Shown: in pieces, positions 1-8,804 of the stretch | Position numbering within the stretch: position 1 is the first letter of the stretch | How the letters are laid out: each line of letters starts with the position of its first letter | Translations under genes and position numbers: made by a program | Notes under the pieces: model-generated | The model's database searches: none | Told to the model about the DNA's origin: nothing | What the model saw: only the letters and a program-made list of their open reading frames with translations | Assembly (NCBI RefSeq): GCF_001422725.1 | Contig: NZ_LMMA01000001.1 | Coordinates: forward strand, 245,422-309,421 | From: Flavobacterium sp. Leaf82 | GTDB lineage: Bacteria > Bacteroidota > Bacteroidia > Flavobacteriales > Flavobacteriaceae | Reading direction: 5' to 3' | Length of the DNA: 64,000 nucleotides

Positions 1-270
1 TTTCGTTGGATGGTTTTCGTAAAAATTATGACTTAATGCTACTAAGAAAATAGTTAGAATAATAAATAGTGATGAAAACGTAGTTGAGAACTTGCTCACC
101 GTAATCATATTATTATAGTAACTTGCTGTTGATCCAAATTCGTAATAGTTAAGTGCCAAAACACCCAATAGACCAATAATGGTAATTGGAACAATGGCCT
201 TTCTTAAATTAAGAATTTCAAACAATAGGCAAAAAATACCCAATCCTGTTATAGCTATTAATGTATTCAT
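1..270 (-). CDS. nuoN: NADH-quinone oxidoreductase subunit N (5' part, cut by window edge)
   Basis: Only the first 90 codons are in the window; the frame is open to base 1. The visible protein starts MNTLIAITGLGIFCLLFEIL and is hydrophobic with two or three membrane segments, as expected for the N-terminus of this antiporter-like membrane subunit of complex I. It follows nuoM on the same strand after a 64-bp gap and is the last gene of a standard nuoA-to-nuoN order, which is the main reason for the name. NuoN is one of three Mrp-antiporter-like proton-pumping subunits in the membrane arm. The conserved lysines and the rest of the gene lie outside the window, so completeness cannot be judged. 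Confidence 0.85.
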   Translation of the reverse strand, partial: MNTLIAITGLGIFCLLFEILNLRKAIVPITIIGLLGVLALNYYEFGSTASYYNNMITVSKFSTTFSSLFIILTIFLVALSHNFYENHPTK

Positions 271-334
271 TTTTGTTTTTTTGATTTAGGAAATCTAAAA
301 CTAATGACGCCCTAATTTATTTTTATTTAAAATA

Positions 335-1774
335 TTAATTTTTATTGATAACGCTTAGAATTGTTTCTAAACTTGGTGTAATCAAATCTGTAATTGGTTT
401 AGGATAAAATCCAAAGAAAATTAAAACTGCAATAATAGCTATAAATGAAATTCCTTCATTAATAGTAACATCTGCAAAAGTTTTAGAATTAGTTTCTCCT
501 AACATTACATTTTGAAACATTTTAAGCATATAATAAGCTCCTAAAATAATAGTTGTTCCGCCTAAAACAGCAAACCAAATATTTATTTGAGATAGACTGT
601 ACAAAACAGTAAACTCACCTACAAAGTTAAAAGTACTTGGCAAAGCTACAGAAGCCAATACCAAAATTAAGAACATAGAAGTAAATTTTGGAGATTGAGT
701 ACGAATTCCGCCCATCTCATTAATTTCTCTGGTCTCGTATCTTCTAGAAATAACTTCAGCAGCAAAGAATAATCCAACCACAACAAAACCGTGAGCAATC
801 ATTTGCAATACAGCTCCACGCAAACCATCAATAGTTAAAGAGTAACTTCCTGCTGCAATTAATCCAACGTGTGCTAATGAAGAGTAAGCCAGTAATTTTT
901 TTAAATCTCTTTGTCTCAAAGCTACAATTGATCCGTAGATAACTCCGGCAATTCCTAAAGCAATGAAGATATTCATATACTCTTTTGCAGCCAATGGTGC
1001 AATTGGCAATTGCCAACGAATAACGCTATACAATCCCATTTTTAGCATAATACCTGATAAAAGCATTGTTCCAACAGTTGGTGCTTTTTGGTATACATTT
1101 GCTTGCCATGTATGAAAAGGAATAATTGGAATTTTAATCGCATAAGCAAAGAAGAAAGCTAAGAATATCCATAGTTGTTCACTTGCTGATAAATTTAATT
1201 TGTATAAATCTTCGATTAAGAAACTACCAGCTTTTGAATACAGGTAAATAAAAGCTACTAACATGAATAACGAACCTGCAAGTGTATAGATAAAGAATTT
1301 AACCACTGCTTTTCTACGTTCTTCAGCATCACCATTACCCCAAATAAGAGCAATAAAGTAAATAGGAACAAGTGCTAATTCCCAGAAAATATAATATAAA
1401 AGACCATCTGCAGCCAGGAAAGTTCCTGTCATAGCAAAAGCCATAAATAAAATTAAAGCATAAAAACCTTTAGCATTTTTATATTTATTTCCAAAAGAAG
1501 AGAATATAATAATTGGCGTTAAAGCTACAGTTAATAAAACCATCGCCATACCTAAACCATCAGCATTTAAAGCAAATGAAATTTTAGGCTGATTAATCCA
1601 GGTATTTATTAAACTGATGTTTTCACCTGCGTAAAAATGATTTAGTAATACAATTGAACAACCTAAAGCCGCCAAACTAAAAAGCAAAGCTACTTTAGAT
1701 GCTAGTTTATCACCAGCAAAATAAGTGGCAAATGCACCAATTAGAAGAATAATTAATATAAGAGAAACGTTCAT
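335..1774 (-). CDS. nuoM: NADH-quinone oxidoreductase subunit M
   Basis: Proton-pumping, antiporter-like membrane subunit of respiratory complex I (inner membrane, membrane arm). The 479-residue protein is hydrophobic throughout, with about 14 predicted membrane segments, the usual length for NuoM. Recognisable family features are the segment FWELALVPIYFIALIWG near residue 130, with the conserved Glu, and the stretch KIPIIPFHTWQANVYQKAPT near 215-235, followed by the LLSGIMLKMGLYSVIRW helix with its conserved lysine. It lies 10 bp after nuoL and 64 bp before nuoN on the same strand. Translation starts at the ATG at 1774, just downstream of the nuoL stop. Nothing looks broken. Confidence 0.97.
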   Translation of the reverse strand: MNVSLILIILLIGAFATYFAGDKLASKVALLFSLAALGCSIVLLNHFYAGENISLINTWINQPKISFALNADGLGMAMVLLTVALTPIIIFSSFGNKYKNAKGFYALILFMAFAMTGTFLAADGLLYYIFWELALVPIYFIALIWGNGDAEERRKAVVKFFIYTLAGSLFMLVAFIYLYSKAGSFLIEDLYKLNLSASEQLWIFLAFFFAYAIKIPIIPFHTWQANVYQKAPTVGTMLLSGIMLKMGLYSVIRWQLPIAPLAAKEYMNIFIALGIAGVIYGSIVALRQRDLKKLLAYSSLAHVGLIAAGSYSLTIDGLRGAVLQMIAHGFVVVGLFFAAEVISRRYETREINEMGGIRTQSPKFTSMFLILVLASVALPSTFNFVGEFTVLYSLSQINIWFAVLGGTTIILGAYYMLKMFQNVMLGETNSKTFADVTINEGISFIAIIAVLIFFGFYPKPITDLITPSLETILSVINKN

Positions 1775-1784
1775 AGTTGTAAAA

Positions 1785-3668
1785 TTATTTAGCTAAAAAT
1801 ATATAGGAAACAATAGCGCAAAGCCCCAGAACAAAAGCAAAAAGATATAATCCGATACTTCCGTTTTGTAATTTTTTACCTTGAAAGGCTAATTCATTTG
1901 TTACTTTTCCTAATCCAAAAACAAGAGCAGATAAACCAGTCTCAATATAGTCTCTGAAAAATCTTGATAATCCGTTAATAGAGCGAACAAATACAGCGTC
2001 GTAAGCTTCGTCTACATAATATTTGTTGTATAAAACTTTGGTTAAACCTGTAATATTTTCATCTGCTTCCGGAACATTGTCTTGTTTGAAGTATTTAATG
2101 TAAGCAATTAAAATACCTACTAATCCGCCTAAAACAGCAACTCCCATTAAGGTATATTCTGTTGTGCCTAAGTGATGTTCTTCACCTGCTACTTTCGTGA
2201 AAAGTGGAGCTAAATACTCATTTAACCAGCTGTTTCCAGGTAAACTAATAAGTCCGCCGAAAGTAGCCAAAACTGCTAAAATCATTAAAGGAAAAGTAAT
2301 TAATCCGTCGCTTTCATGTAAATGATGTTTTTGTTCATCAGTTCCTCTAAAATCTTTAAAGAAAGTTAAGAACATCAATCTAAACATATAAAAAGCAGTC
2401 ATGATTGAAGCAATAGATCCAATTACATAAAGAGGTATACTATGGTGGAAAGCAGTTAATAAAATTTCATCTTTAGAGAAGAAACCAGAGAAAAACGGAA
2501 CACCTGAAATAGCTAATGATGAAATTAACATTGTCCAGAAAGTAATTGGCATTGCTTTACGCAAGCCACCCATTTTACGCATATCCTGTTCACCGTGTAA
2601 ACCGTGAATTACAGAACCTGAACCTAAGAATAAACATGCTTTGAAGAAAGCGTGAGTTATAACGTGAAAAACAGCAACTTCGTAAGCACCCAATCCCAAG
2701 GCTAAAAACATTAAACCTAATTGAGAAACGGTAGAGTAGGCCAATACTTTTTTAATATCAGTCTGAACCAATCCAATTGTTGCAGCTACTAATGAAGTGA
2801 TTGCTCCAATAACGGCAATAACAGTTTGAACATCCGGAGCCTGATCGAATACAAAGTTTAATCTTGTAATCATGAAAATACCAGCTGTAACCATTGTTGC
2901 AGCGTGAATTAATGCAGAAACCGGAGTTGGTCCAGCCATCGCATCAGGTAACCATGTGTACAAAGGAATTTGTGCAGATTTACCACAAGCTCCAATAAAT
3001 AAACATAAAGCAGCTAATGCTAATAAAGGTTTATCTAAGTTTGTTGCTCCTGCAATTGCAGTTTTTAAAGTTGCATAATCTAATGTTGAGAACATTGAAC
3101 CAATAATGAACATCCCGATTAAAAGACCTAAATCTCCAATTCTGTTCATGATGAAAGCTTTTTTCGCTGCATCATTGTAATCCTGGTTTTTATGCCAGAA
3201 TCCAATTAGTAAGTACGAGCAAAGTCCAACACCTTCCCAGCCAATAAATAAAACTAATAAGTTGCTTCCTATTACAAGCGTAATCATGAAGAATACAAAC
3301 AGATTTAAATAAGCAAAAAACTTGTGCATATTTTCATCATCATGCATATAACTTATAGAGTATATATGAATCAATGATCCAATACCGGTTACGAATAATA
3401 ACCAAAGTAATGATAACTGATCTAATAAAAATCCAAGATTGATATGTAAGTTACTAATCTGAATCCAGTCAAATAAAGTAACCTGAACGGCTTGTTTTGT
3501 TTGGGTTAATTGATTGAAAAAGAAAAGCGTCACAGCAAATGAAATTACTACAGCAACAGTGCCGATGATTCCTGAAACTGTTTTTCCTAAACTCTTGCCA
3601 AAGAAAACATTGATTAAAAATCCTAAAAAAGGAGATAAAACTAAAAGTAAAGCTAAATTGGTATCCAT
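1785..3668 (-). CDS. nuoL: NADH-quinone oxidoreductase subunit L
   Basis: Largest antiporter-like subunit of complex I, at the distal end of the membrane arm, carrying the long lateral helix. The 627-residue length is typical. Diagnostic segments include FVGWEGVGLCSYLLIGFWH-like residues (here FIGWEGVGLCSYLL, near 143), LPDAMAGPTPVSALIHAATM near 240-260 and the HVITHAFFKACLFLGSGSVIH helix region near 335-355 with conserved His/Lys. It starts 6 bp after the nuoK stop and ends 10 bp before nuoM, so it is certainly co-transcribed. The C-terminal quarter (about 530-627) contains the lateral helix and the final membrane anchor. No frameshift or odd codon use is seen. Confidence 0.97.
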   Translation of the reverse strand: MDTNLALLLVLSPFLGFLINVFFGKSLGKTVSGIIGTVAVVISFAVTLFFFNQLTQTKQAVQVTLFDWIQISNLHINLGFLLDQLSLLWLLFVTGIGSLIHIYSISYMHDDENMHKFFAYLNLFVFFMITLVIGSNLLVLFIGWEGVGLCSYLLIGFWHKNQDYNDAAKKAFIMNRIGDLGLLIGMFIIGSMFSTLDYATLKTAIAGATNLDKPLLALAALCLFIGACGKSAQIPLYTWLPDAMAGPTPVSALIHAATMVTAGIFMITRLNFVFDQAPDVQTVIAVIGAITSLVAATIGLVQTDIKKVLAYSTVSQLGLMFLALGLGAYEVAVFHVITHAFFKACLFLGSGSVIHGLHGEQDMRKMGGLRKAMPITFWTMLISSLAISGVPFFSGFFSKDEILLTAFHHSIPLYVIGSIASIMTAFYMFRLMFLTFFKDFRGTDEQKHHLHESDGLITFPLMILAVLATFGGLISLPGNSWLNEYLAPLFTKVAGEEHHLGTTEYTLMGVAVLGGLVGILIAYIKYFKQDNVPEADENITGLTKVLYNKYYVDEAYDAVFVRSINGLSRFFRDYIETGLSALVFGLGKVTNELAFQGKKLQNGSIGLYLFAFVLGLCAIVSYIFLAK

Positions 3669-3674
3669 TTTTAT

Positions 3675-3995
3675 TTATCCTTTTAAATTTTTTAAATTAT
3701 CGATACTAATCGAGCCTAAATTTCTAAAGATCGAAACTAAAATAGCCAATCCAACTGCAACTTCTGCTGCAGCAACTGCCATCGAAAAGAATACAAAGAC
3801 TTGTCCTTGCGCATCTTGATGATAAGTTGAAAAAGCAACAAATAAAAGGTTAACAGCATTCAACATGATTTCGATAGACATGAAAACGATAATAGCATTT
3901 CGTCTGTACAATACACCAAAAATACCAATACAGAAAAGTACAACACTTAAAAAGATGTAGTTTTCAATACCTATTTGATTTAATATATTACCCAT
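3675..3995 (-). CDS. nuoK: NADH-quinone oxidoreductase subunit K
   Basis: Small three-helix membrane subunit of complex I (106 residues, normal size). The middle helix carries the conserved Glu in [16 protein letters not shown] (about residues 33-48), and the third carries [19 protein letters not shown] with the second conserved Glu (about 73-91); both are part of the proton-translocation path. Its start codon overlaps the nuoJ stop by one base and nuoL begins 6 bp downstream, showing tight translational coupling. The extension [13 protein letters not shown] before the first helix is normal for Bacteroidota. There is no sign of damage. Confidence 0.97.
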   Translation of the reverse strand: MGNILNQIGIENYIFLSVVLFCIGIFGVLYRRNAIIVFMSIEIMLNAVNLLFVAFSTYHQDAQGQVFVFFSMAVAAAEVAVGLAILVSIFRNLGSISIDNLKNLKG

Positions 3996-4534
3996 TATTT
4001 ATTTAATTTTTCTTTTTTAGACAATAATACAGTTCCAATCATCGCTACTAAAAGCAAGATCGAAGCAAATTCAAACGGAACCATATATTCGTTCAATAAT
4101 ATTTTACCAAGTACTTTAATCGATTGAAAATCTTCTCCGGTTGAATCATATTCCCCAACAATTGGTTTAGAGTTAATGAAAATGGCAATCAATACAATGC
4201 AGATTAAACAAAAAGAAACGATTGCTCCTAAACGTGTAATTCTTGGTCTGTGTACCTGATGGCGTTCGTTCAGGTTCATTAACATAATCGTAAACAGGAA
4301 TAAAATCATAATTGCTCCAGAGTAGACTATAATATGTACGATAGCCAGGAATTGAGCATTTAATAATAAATAATGACCGGCGATAGAGAAAAAACAAATC
4401 ACTAAATAAATAGCACTATGAATTGGGTTTCTGCTAAAAATAGTCAGGAAAGCAGTAATCACTGTAATAAATGCTAAGAAACAAAATATAATTTGTACAG
4501 TTGTTGCGTGTGCAAAATCAGGAATATGTATCAT
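3995..4534 (-). CDS. nuoJ: NADH-quinone oxidoreductase subunit J
   Basis: Five-helix membrane subunit of complex I next to NuoK. The 179-residue protein contains the family segment [20 protein letters not shown] (about residues 36-55), followed by [24 protein letters not shown], the helix that carries the pi-bulge at the hinge of the proton path. It abuts nuoI with no gap and overlaps nuoK by one base. The hydrophilic stretch near 115-140 ([20 protein letters not shown]) separates the fourth and fifth membrane helices. It has normal length and clear co-transcription with its neighbours. Confidence 0.96.
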   Translation of the reverse strand: MIHIPDFAHATTVQIIFCFLAFITVITAFLTIFSRNPIHSAIYLVICFFSIAGHYLLLNAQFLAIVHIIVYSGAIMILFLFTIMLMNLNERHQVHRPRITRLGAIVSFCLICIVLIAIFINSKPIVGEYDSTGEDFQSIKVLGKILLNEYMVPFEFASILLLVAMIGTVLLSKKEKLNK

Positions 4535-5080
4535 TTAGTTAGCATTATTAAGTTGAGCATTTTTGATCGCCACATCAAGAGGCATCACTAATCTGTCTTT
4601 TCCAAAAATGAAATCTTCTCTTTCATAGCTAGAAGGAACCAATACTTTTGAAGTTGTCAAATAAATGGCATCTTTTGGGCATGCTTCTTCACATAAACCA
4701 CAAAAAATACAACGCAACATATTGATTTCGTAGATAGAAGCGTATTTTTCTTCTCTGTACAAATGTTTTTCATCAGCTGTACGCTCAGCAGCTTTCATTG
4801 TAATGGCTTCAGCAGGGCATGATAAAGCACATAATCCACACGCTGTACAGTTTTCACGACCTTGTTCATCACGTTTCAATTGATGTTGACCACGATAAAC
4901 CGGACTCATTTCACGTACTTGCTCAGGATAGTGAATCGTCACTTTTTTTCTGAATAAGTGTTTAAATGTGATAAGCAATCCTTTCACAATCGCCACAAGA
5001 TACAATCGCTCTAAAAAAGTCATCTCCTTATTAGAGACCATCTTTTTTCTACCCGATAATGATATAGTTTCTATTGACAT
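4535..5080 (-). CDS. nuoI: NADH-quinone oxidoreductase subunit I (two 4Fe-4S clusters)
   Basis: Ferredoxin-like subunit of complex I that carries clusters N6a and N6b between NuoG/NuoB and the quinone site. The 181-residue protein shows two classical cluster motifs: CTACGLCALSCP (about residues 79-90) and CIFCGLCEEACP (about 124-135). The N-terminus is amphipathic and rests on the membrane arm. The ATG at 5080 is preceded by an AT-rich leader and a 165-bp spacer after nuoH that contains a palindromic repeat; this is the longest spacer between two nuo genes. It is followed with no gap by nuoJ. Confidence 0.97.
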   Translation of the reverse strand: MSIETISLSGRKKMVSNKEMTFLERLYLVAIVKGLLITFKHLFRKKVTIHYPEQVREMSPVYRGQHQLKRDEQGRENCTACGLCALSCPAEAITMKAAERTADEKHLYREEKYASIYEINMLRCIFCGLCEEACPKDAIYLTTSKVLVPSSYEREDFIFGKDRLVMPLDVAIKNAQLNNAN

Positions 5081-5151
5081 TTTTACTATTATATTTATGA
5101 TTTAAAATTTGAAGTTAAATCAAATCAAAATCTATTTTATTATTATTTGAA

Positions 5152-5230
5152 GCTTTTCCCGCTATCCGCTATATCTTTAATTTTTCTAAAGAAAAAAAAT
5201 TAAAGGATATAGCTTCTATCAGGGCTAGCC
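5152..5230. repeat. dispersed repeat with variable hairpin core, copy 1 (nuoH-nuoI spacer)
   Basis: The ends read TTTCCCGCTATCCG-like (here TTTTCCCGCTATCCGCTATA) and CTTCTATCAGGGCTAG. The middle folds back on itself: TATATCTTTAATTTTT against AAAAAATTAAAGGATATA. A second copy with the same ends but a different hairpin core lies at 61191-61283. It sits inside an operon, so it is transcribed and could act as an RNA hairpin. Confidence 0.75.
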
Positions 5231-5245
5231 TTTATATGACGTTTC

Positions 5246-6304
5246 TTAAAATCCTAAAGCAGCTGCAATATCGTGTCTTAATATAACAACACCCGTAATC
5301 ATAATATTAATAATCGAAAGCGGGATCAAAATTCTCCATCCTAAGTTCATTAATTGATCATATCTAAATCTTGGAATTGTCCAACGTACCCACATATAGA
5401 AAAATATGAAGAAACATATTTTTGCAAACAAGACTGCAATTCCTATTACATTACCAATATTTACACCAACGTTTTCAACCATCCATTCCATTCCTGGATA
5501 GTTATATCCGCCAAAGAACAATACAGAAATAATAGTTGCAGAAGTAAACATACTAGCATATTCCGCAAATAAATAGAATCCCATTTTCATGGATGAATAT
5601 TCGGTATGGTAACCTCCAATTAATTCGCTTTCACATTCAGCCAAATCAAATGGAGTTCTGTTTGTTTCTGCAAATGAACAAATTAAGAAAATCAAAAAGG
5701 ATAGAGGCTGATAGAAAACATTCCAGTTCATTCCTTGTTGTTGTAATGAAATTTCTTTTAAACTCATTGTACCGGTCATCATCAATAATGCAATCATTGA
5801 TAATCCCATAGCAACCTCATAAGAAACCATTTGCGAAGCTGCTCGAACAGCTCCCATTAATGAGAATTTGTTGTTAGAAGCCCATCCACCAATCATGATA
5901 CCGTAAACTCCTACTGAAAGAACTCCAAAAATGTACAATAATGCAATATTGATATCAGTTGCCTGAAGTATAACATCTCTTCCAAAAACATGCAATCTGT
6001 CTCCCCAAGGAATTACAGCACTTGTCATCAAAGCAGTACTCATAGCAATAGCCGGACCTACAACAAATAAAAACCTGTTAGGTGTATTTGGAAAAAATTC
6101 TTCTTTAGAAAACAATTTCATACCATCTGCAAGAGGTTGTAATAATCCTCCCCATCCGGCACGGTTTGGTCCTACACGATCCTGAAGAAAAGCCGCAACT
6201 TTACGTTCAGCCCAAGTAGAATACATTGCCATAATCATTGTTACGGCAAAAACCACAACAATTACAACACTCTTTTCTATAATAAACGCACCATCTACCA
6301 TCAT
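5246..6304 (-). CDS. nuoH: NADH-quinone oxidoreductase subunit H
   Basis: Membrane subunit of complex I that forms most of the quinone chamber and the heel of the enzyme. The 352-residue protein has about eight helices. It shows the signatures AERKVAAFLQDRVGPNRAGW (about residues 32-51), with the conserved Arg/Pro quinone-chamber loop, and ETNRTPFDLAECESELIGGY near 212-231, with the acidic loop lining the chamber. The start overlaps the nuoG stop by one base. The downstream 165-bp spacer to nuoI carries a palindromic repeat element. Normal length and intact. Confidence 0.97.
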   Translation of the reverse strand: MMVDGAFIIEKSVVIVVVFAVTMIMAMYSTWAERKVAAFLQDRVGPNRAGWGGLLQPLADGMKLFSKEEFFPNTPNRFLFVVGPAIAMSTALMTSAVIPWGDRLHVFGRDVILQATDINIALLYIFGVLSVGVYGIMIGGWASNNKFSLMGAVRAASQMVSYEVAMGLSMIALLMMTGTMSLKEISLQQQGMNWNVFYQPLSFLIFLICSFAETNRTPFDLAECESELIGGYHTEYSSMKMGFYLFAEYASMFTSATIISVLFFGGYNYPGMEWMVENVGVNIGNVIGIAVLFAKICFFIFFYMWVRWTIPRFRYDQLMNLGWRILIPLSIINIMITGVVILRHDIAAALGF

Positions 6305-7335
6305 TAAGAATTTTTGTTGTTAGTGTTTAATGGAATTTCAGCCATACTAATTTTTTTACGGTCGATATCTCTACCCATAAGGATTGTTTTTTCGGTATCG
6401 ATTTCTACTTTCTCTAATTTTTGAGTGTAGTTGTTTTGATTGATAACAGAATCTTTTTCAAATTCTCTTGGTCCTTCAATAACCCAGTCGTTCACATTTT
6501 TGTGATCAAAACGACAACTATTACAAATGAATTCCTCCACTTCATGATACTCATCTTTACGACCTGTAACACGTTGAATTTCTCCTCCAAACATCCAAAC
6601 TGTTGTTTTTCCACAACATCCCGGAGTTGTACATTCTCTGTGCGCATTATAAGGTTTGTTGAACCAAACTCTTGATTTAAAACGGAAAGTTTTATCTGTC
6701 AATGCTCCAACCGGACAAACGTCAATCATATTTCCGGAGAACTCATTGTCAATGGCTTTTGATATACCAGTTGAAATATTAGCGTGATCACCACGATCTA
6801 ATACTCCGTGAACTCTATTGTCTGTCAATTGATCTGCAACTTGTACACATCTTTGACATAAGATACAACGGTTCATATGTAGTTGAATATTTGGACCAAT
6901 ATTTTCTGGCTCAAATGTTCTTTTTTCTTCAATAAAACGTGATTTTGGATTTCCGTGCTCAAAACTTAAGTTTTGAAGATCACATTCACCAGCCTGATCA
7001 CAAACAGGACAATCTAATGGGTGGTTGATTAATAAAAATTCTGTTACAGATTTACGAGCTTCCGTTACTCTGTCAGAAGATTTACTGTTTACTTCCATTC
7101 CATCCATACATCCTGTTACACAAGATGCCATCAATTTTGGCATTGGTCTTGGGTCAGCTTCGCTTCCTTTAGAAACTTCAACTAAACAACAACGGCATTT
7201 ACCTCCGCTACCTTTTAATTTTGAGTAATAGCACATGGCTGGCGGTACTAAATCTCCACCAATCATACGTGCAGCCTGCAGGATTGTTGTTCCTGGCTCT
7301 ACGTCTATACTTTGACCGTCTATGGTTACTTTCAT
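6304..7335 (-). CDS. nuoG: NADH-quinone oxidoreductase subunit G, short form without the molybdopterin-like domain
   Basis: Iron-sulfur subunit of the peripheral arm. The 343 residues contain an N-terminal 2Fe-2S ferredoxin fold (Cys in MCYYSKLKGSGGKCRCCLVE, about 34-53), the His/Cys segment HPLDCPVCDQAGEC (about 105-118) and a 4Fe-4S motif CILCQRCVQVAD with a later VCPVG. A further Cys-rich stretch follows: CTTPGCCGKTTVW and ICNSCRFDHKN. The large C-terminal molybdopterin-oxidoreductase-like domain of E. coli NuoG (about 900 residues in total) is absent. The gene ends cleanly against nuoH with a 1-bp overlap, so this is a family variant and not a truncation. The ATG at 7335 follows a 97-bp spacer after nuoF. 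Confidence 0.93.
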   Translation of the reverse strand: MKVTIDGQSIDVEPGTTILQAARMIGGDLVPPAMCYYSKLKGSGGKCRCCLVEVSKGSEADPRPMPKLMASCVTGCMDGMEVNSKSSDRVTEARKSVTEFLLINHPLDCPVCDQAGECDLQNLSFEHGNPKSRFIEEKRTFEPENIGPNIQLHMNRCILCQRCVQVADQLTDNRVHGVLDRGDHANISTGISKAIDNEFSGNMIDVCPVGALTDKTFRFKSRVWFNKPYNAHRECTTPGCCGKTTVWMFGGEIQRVTGRKDEYHEVEEFICNSCRFDHKNVNDWVIEGPREFEKDSVINQNNYTQKLEKVEIDTEKTILMGRDIDRKKISMAEIPLNTNNKNS

Positions 7336-7362
7336 CTCTTTGTTTTGTTTTTTTAGTTTCCC

Positions 7363-7420
7363 GTTTAAAGTTTCAGGTTGTTGAACATGAAACTAAAAAA
7401 ACTTGAAACTTGAAACTATT
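7363..7420. repeat. GTTTAAAGTTTCAGGTT repeat in the nuoF-nuoG spacer
   Basis: The 17-nt string at 7363-7379 recurs exactly, in reverse complement, at 24501-24517 between sucA and sucB. Here it is followed by further GAAAC-type copies (ATGAAAC, CTTGAAACTTGAAAC) up to about 7417, which can pair back with GTTTC. Both copies lie inside operons. Confidence 0.6.
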
Positions 7421-7432
7421 TTTAACTTATAA

Positions 7433-8803
7433 CTATACGATTACTTTACCGCCTACTAAATGTTTTACTTGCGAAAAAGGTTCAGTAACAAAGTGATCTC
7501 TGTTTTTTATTTTTTCAGGAAAACGAACGTGGTATTCAAACTCATCTCTAAAGTGACGAATTGCTGCGGCTACTGGCCATGATGCAGCGTCACCAAGCGG
7601 ACAAATTGTATTACCCTCTATTTTGCTTTGAATACTCCATAACAATTCTATATCCTCTTCACGGCCCTGACCGTTTTCAATTCTCCACAATATTTTTTCT
7701 AACCATCCGGTTCCTTCGCGACAAGGTGTACATTGTCCGCAAGATTCGTGGTGATAAAAACGAGCAAAGTTCCATGTATTTCTTACCACACAAGCAGTAT
7801 CGTTATAAACGATAAAACCTCCTGAACCTAACATAGATCCGGTAGCAAAACCACCATCACTTAAAGATTCATAAGTCATTAAACGATCTTCGCCATTTGC
7901 TGTTTTAAAAATCAATTCAGCTGGTAAAATTGGCACTGAAGATCCTCCTGGAACAAATGCTTTTAAAGGTCTGCTGGAAGACATTCCTCCTAAGTATTCA
8001 TCAGAATTCATGAATTCATCAACACTTAATCCTAATTCAATTTCATATACACCAGGGTTTTTAATATGTCCTGAAGCAGAAATTAATTTAGTTCCTGTTG
8101 AACGGCCTACACCAATTTTAGCATAGTCATCACCAGAATTGTTGATAATCCACGGCACTGTTGCAATAGTTTCCACATTGTTTACCACTGTAGGGTTTGC
8201 CCAAAGTCCTGAAACAGCAGGGAAAGGCGGTTTGATACGAGGATTTCCTCTTTTACCTTCCAAAGATTCTATAAGTGCAGTTTCTTCTCCACAGATATAA
8301 GCTCCGGCTCCACAGTGTACATGTAATTCTAAATCGTAACCTGTACCTAATATGTTTTTTCCTAACCAACCTGCAGCTTTTGCTTCGGCGATTGCTCTTT
8401 CTAATATTTTGAAAACCCACATATATTCTCCACGAATGTAGATATACGACAGGTTAGCGCCTAAGGCAAAACTAGAAGTAATCATTCCTTCGATCAATAA
8501 GTGAGGAATAAATTCCATCAAATAGCGATCTTTGAATGTTCCTGGTTCTGACTCATCGGCATTGCAAACTAAATGTCTTGGTTTTCCTGATTTTTTATCA
8601 ATAAAACTCCATTTCATTCCTGCAGGGAAACCTGCACCACCACGACCACGAAGTCCTGATTTTTTCACTTCTTCAACAACTTCGTCTGGTGTAAGTGTTT
8701 TTAAAGCTTTTTCTACAGATGCATAACCGCCATTTTGGCGATAAACTTCGTAGGTTTTAATACCAGGAACATTGATTTTGTCTAATAATATTTTCTGTGA
8801 CAT
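7433..8803 (-). CDS. nuoF: NADH-quinone oxidoreductase subunit F (FMN/NADH-binding)
   Basis: Flavoprotein subunit of complex I that oxidises NADH and passes electrons via FMN to a 4Fe-4S cluster. The 456 residues show the glycine-rich FMN/NADH segment GRGGAGFPAGMKW (about 53-65), NADESEPGTFKDR (about 82-94), GAGAYICGEETALIESLEG (about 165-183) and the C-terminal cluster ligands ESCGQCTPCREGTGW (about 353-367). It starts one base after the nuoE stop and is followed by a 97-bp spacer with a short repeat before nuoG. Length and motifs are complete. Confidence 0.98.
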   Translation of the reverse strand: MSQKILLDKINVPGIKTYEVYRQNGGYASVEKALKTLTPDEVVEEVKKSGLRGRGGAGFPAGMKWSFIDKKSGKPRHLVCNADESEPGTFKDRYLMEFIPHLLIEGMITSSFALGANLSYIYIRGEYMWVFKILERAIAEAKAAGWLGKNILGTGYDLELHVHCGAGAYICGEETALIESLEGKRGNPRIKPPFPAVSGLWANPTVVNNVETIATVPWIINNSGDDYAKIGVGRSTGTKLISASGHIKNPGVYEIELGLSVDEFMNSDEYLGGMSSSRPLKAFVPGGSSVPILPAELIFKTANGEDRLMTYESLSDGGFATGSMLGSGGFIVYNDTACVVRNTWNFARFYHHESCGQCTPCREGTGWLEKILWRIENGQGREEDIELLWSIQSKIEGNTICPLGDAASWPVAAAIRHFRDEFEYHVRFPEKIKNRDHFVTEPFSQVKHLVGGKVIV

Positions 8804-8804
8804 A

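Noticed and set aside
3514..3819. A 101-codon plus-strand frame opposite nuoL and nuoK.
   Set aside because: It is antisense to two well-conserved genes, is Lys/Thr-rich in the way reversed membrane-protein sequence is, and has no promoter box.
6304..7335. NuoG as a truncated pseudogene.
   Set aside because: Reading frame, cluster motifs and the 1-bp overlap with nuoH are intact, and the short form fits what is usual in this phylum.
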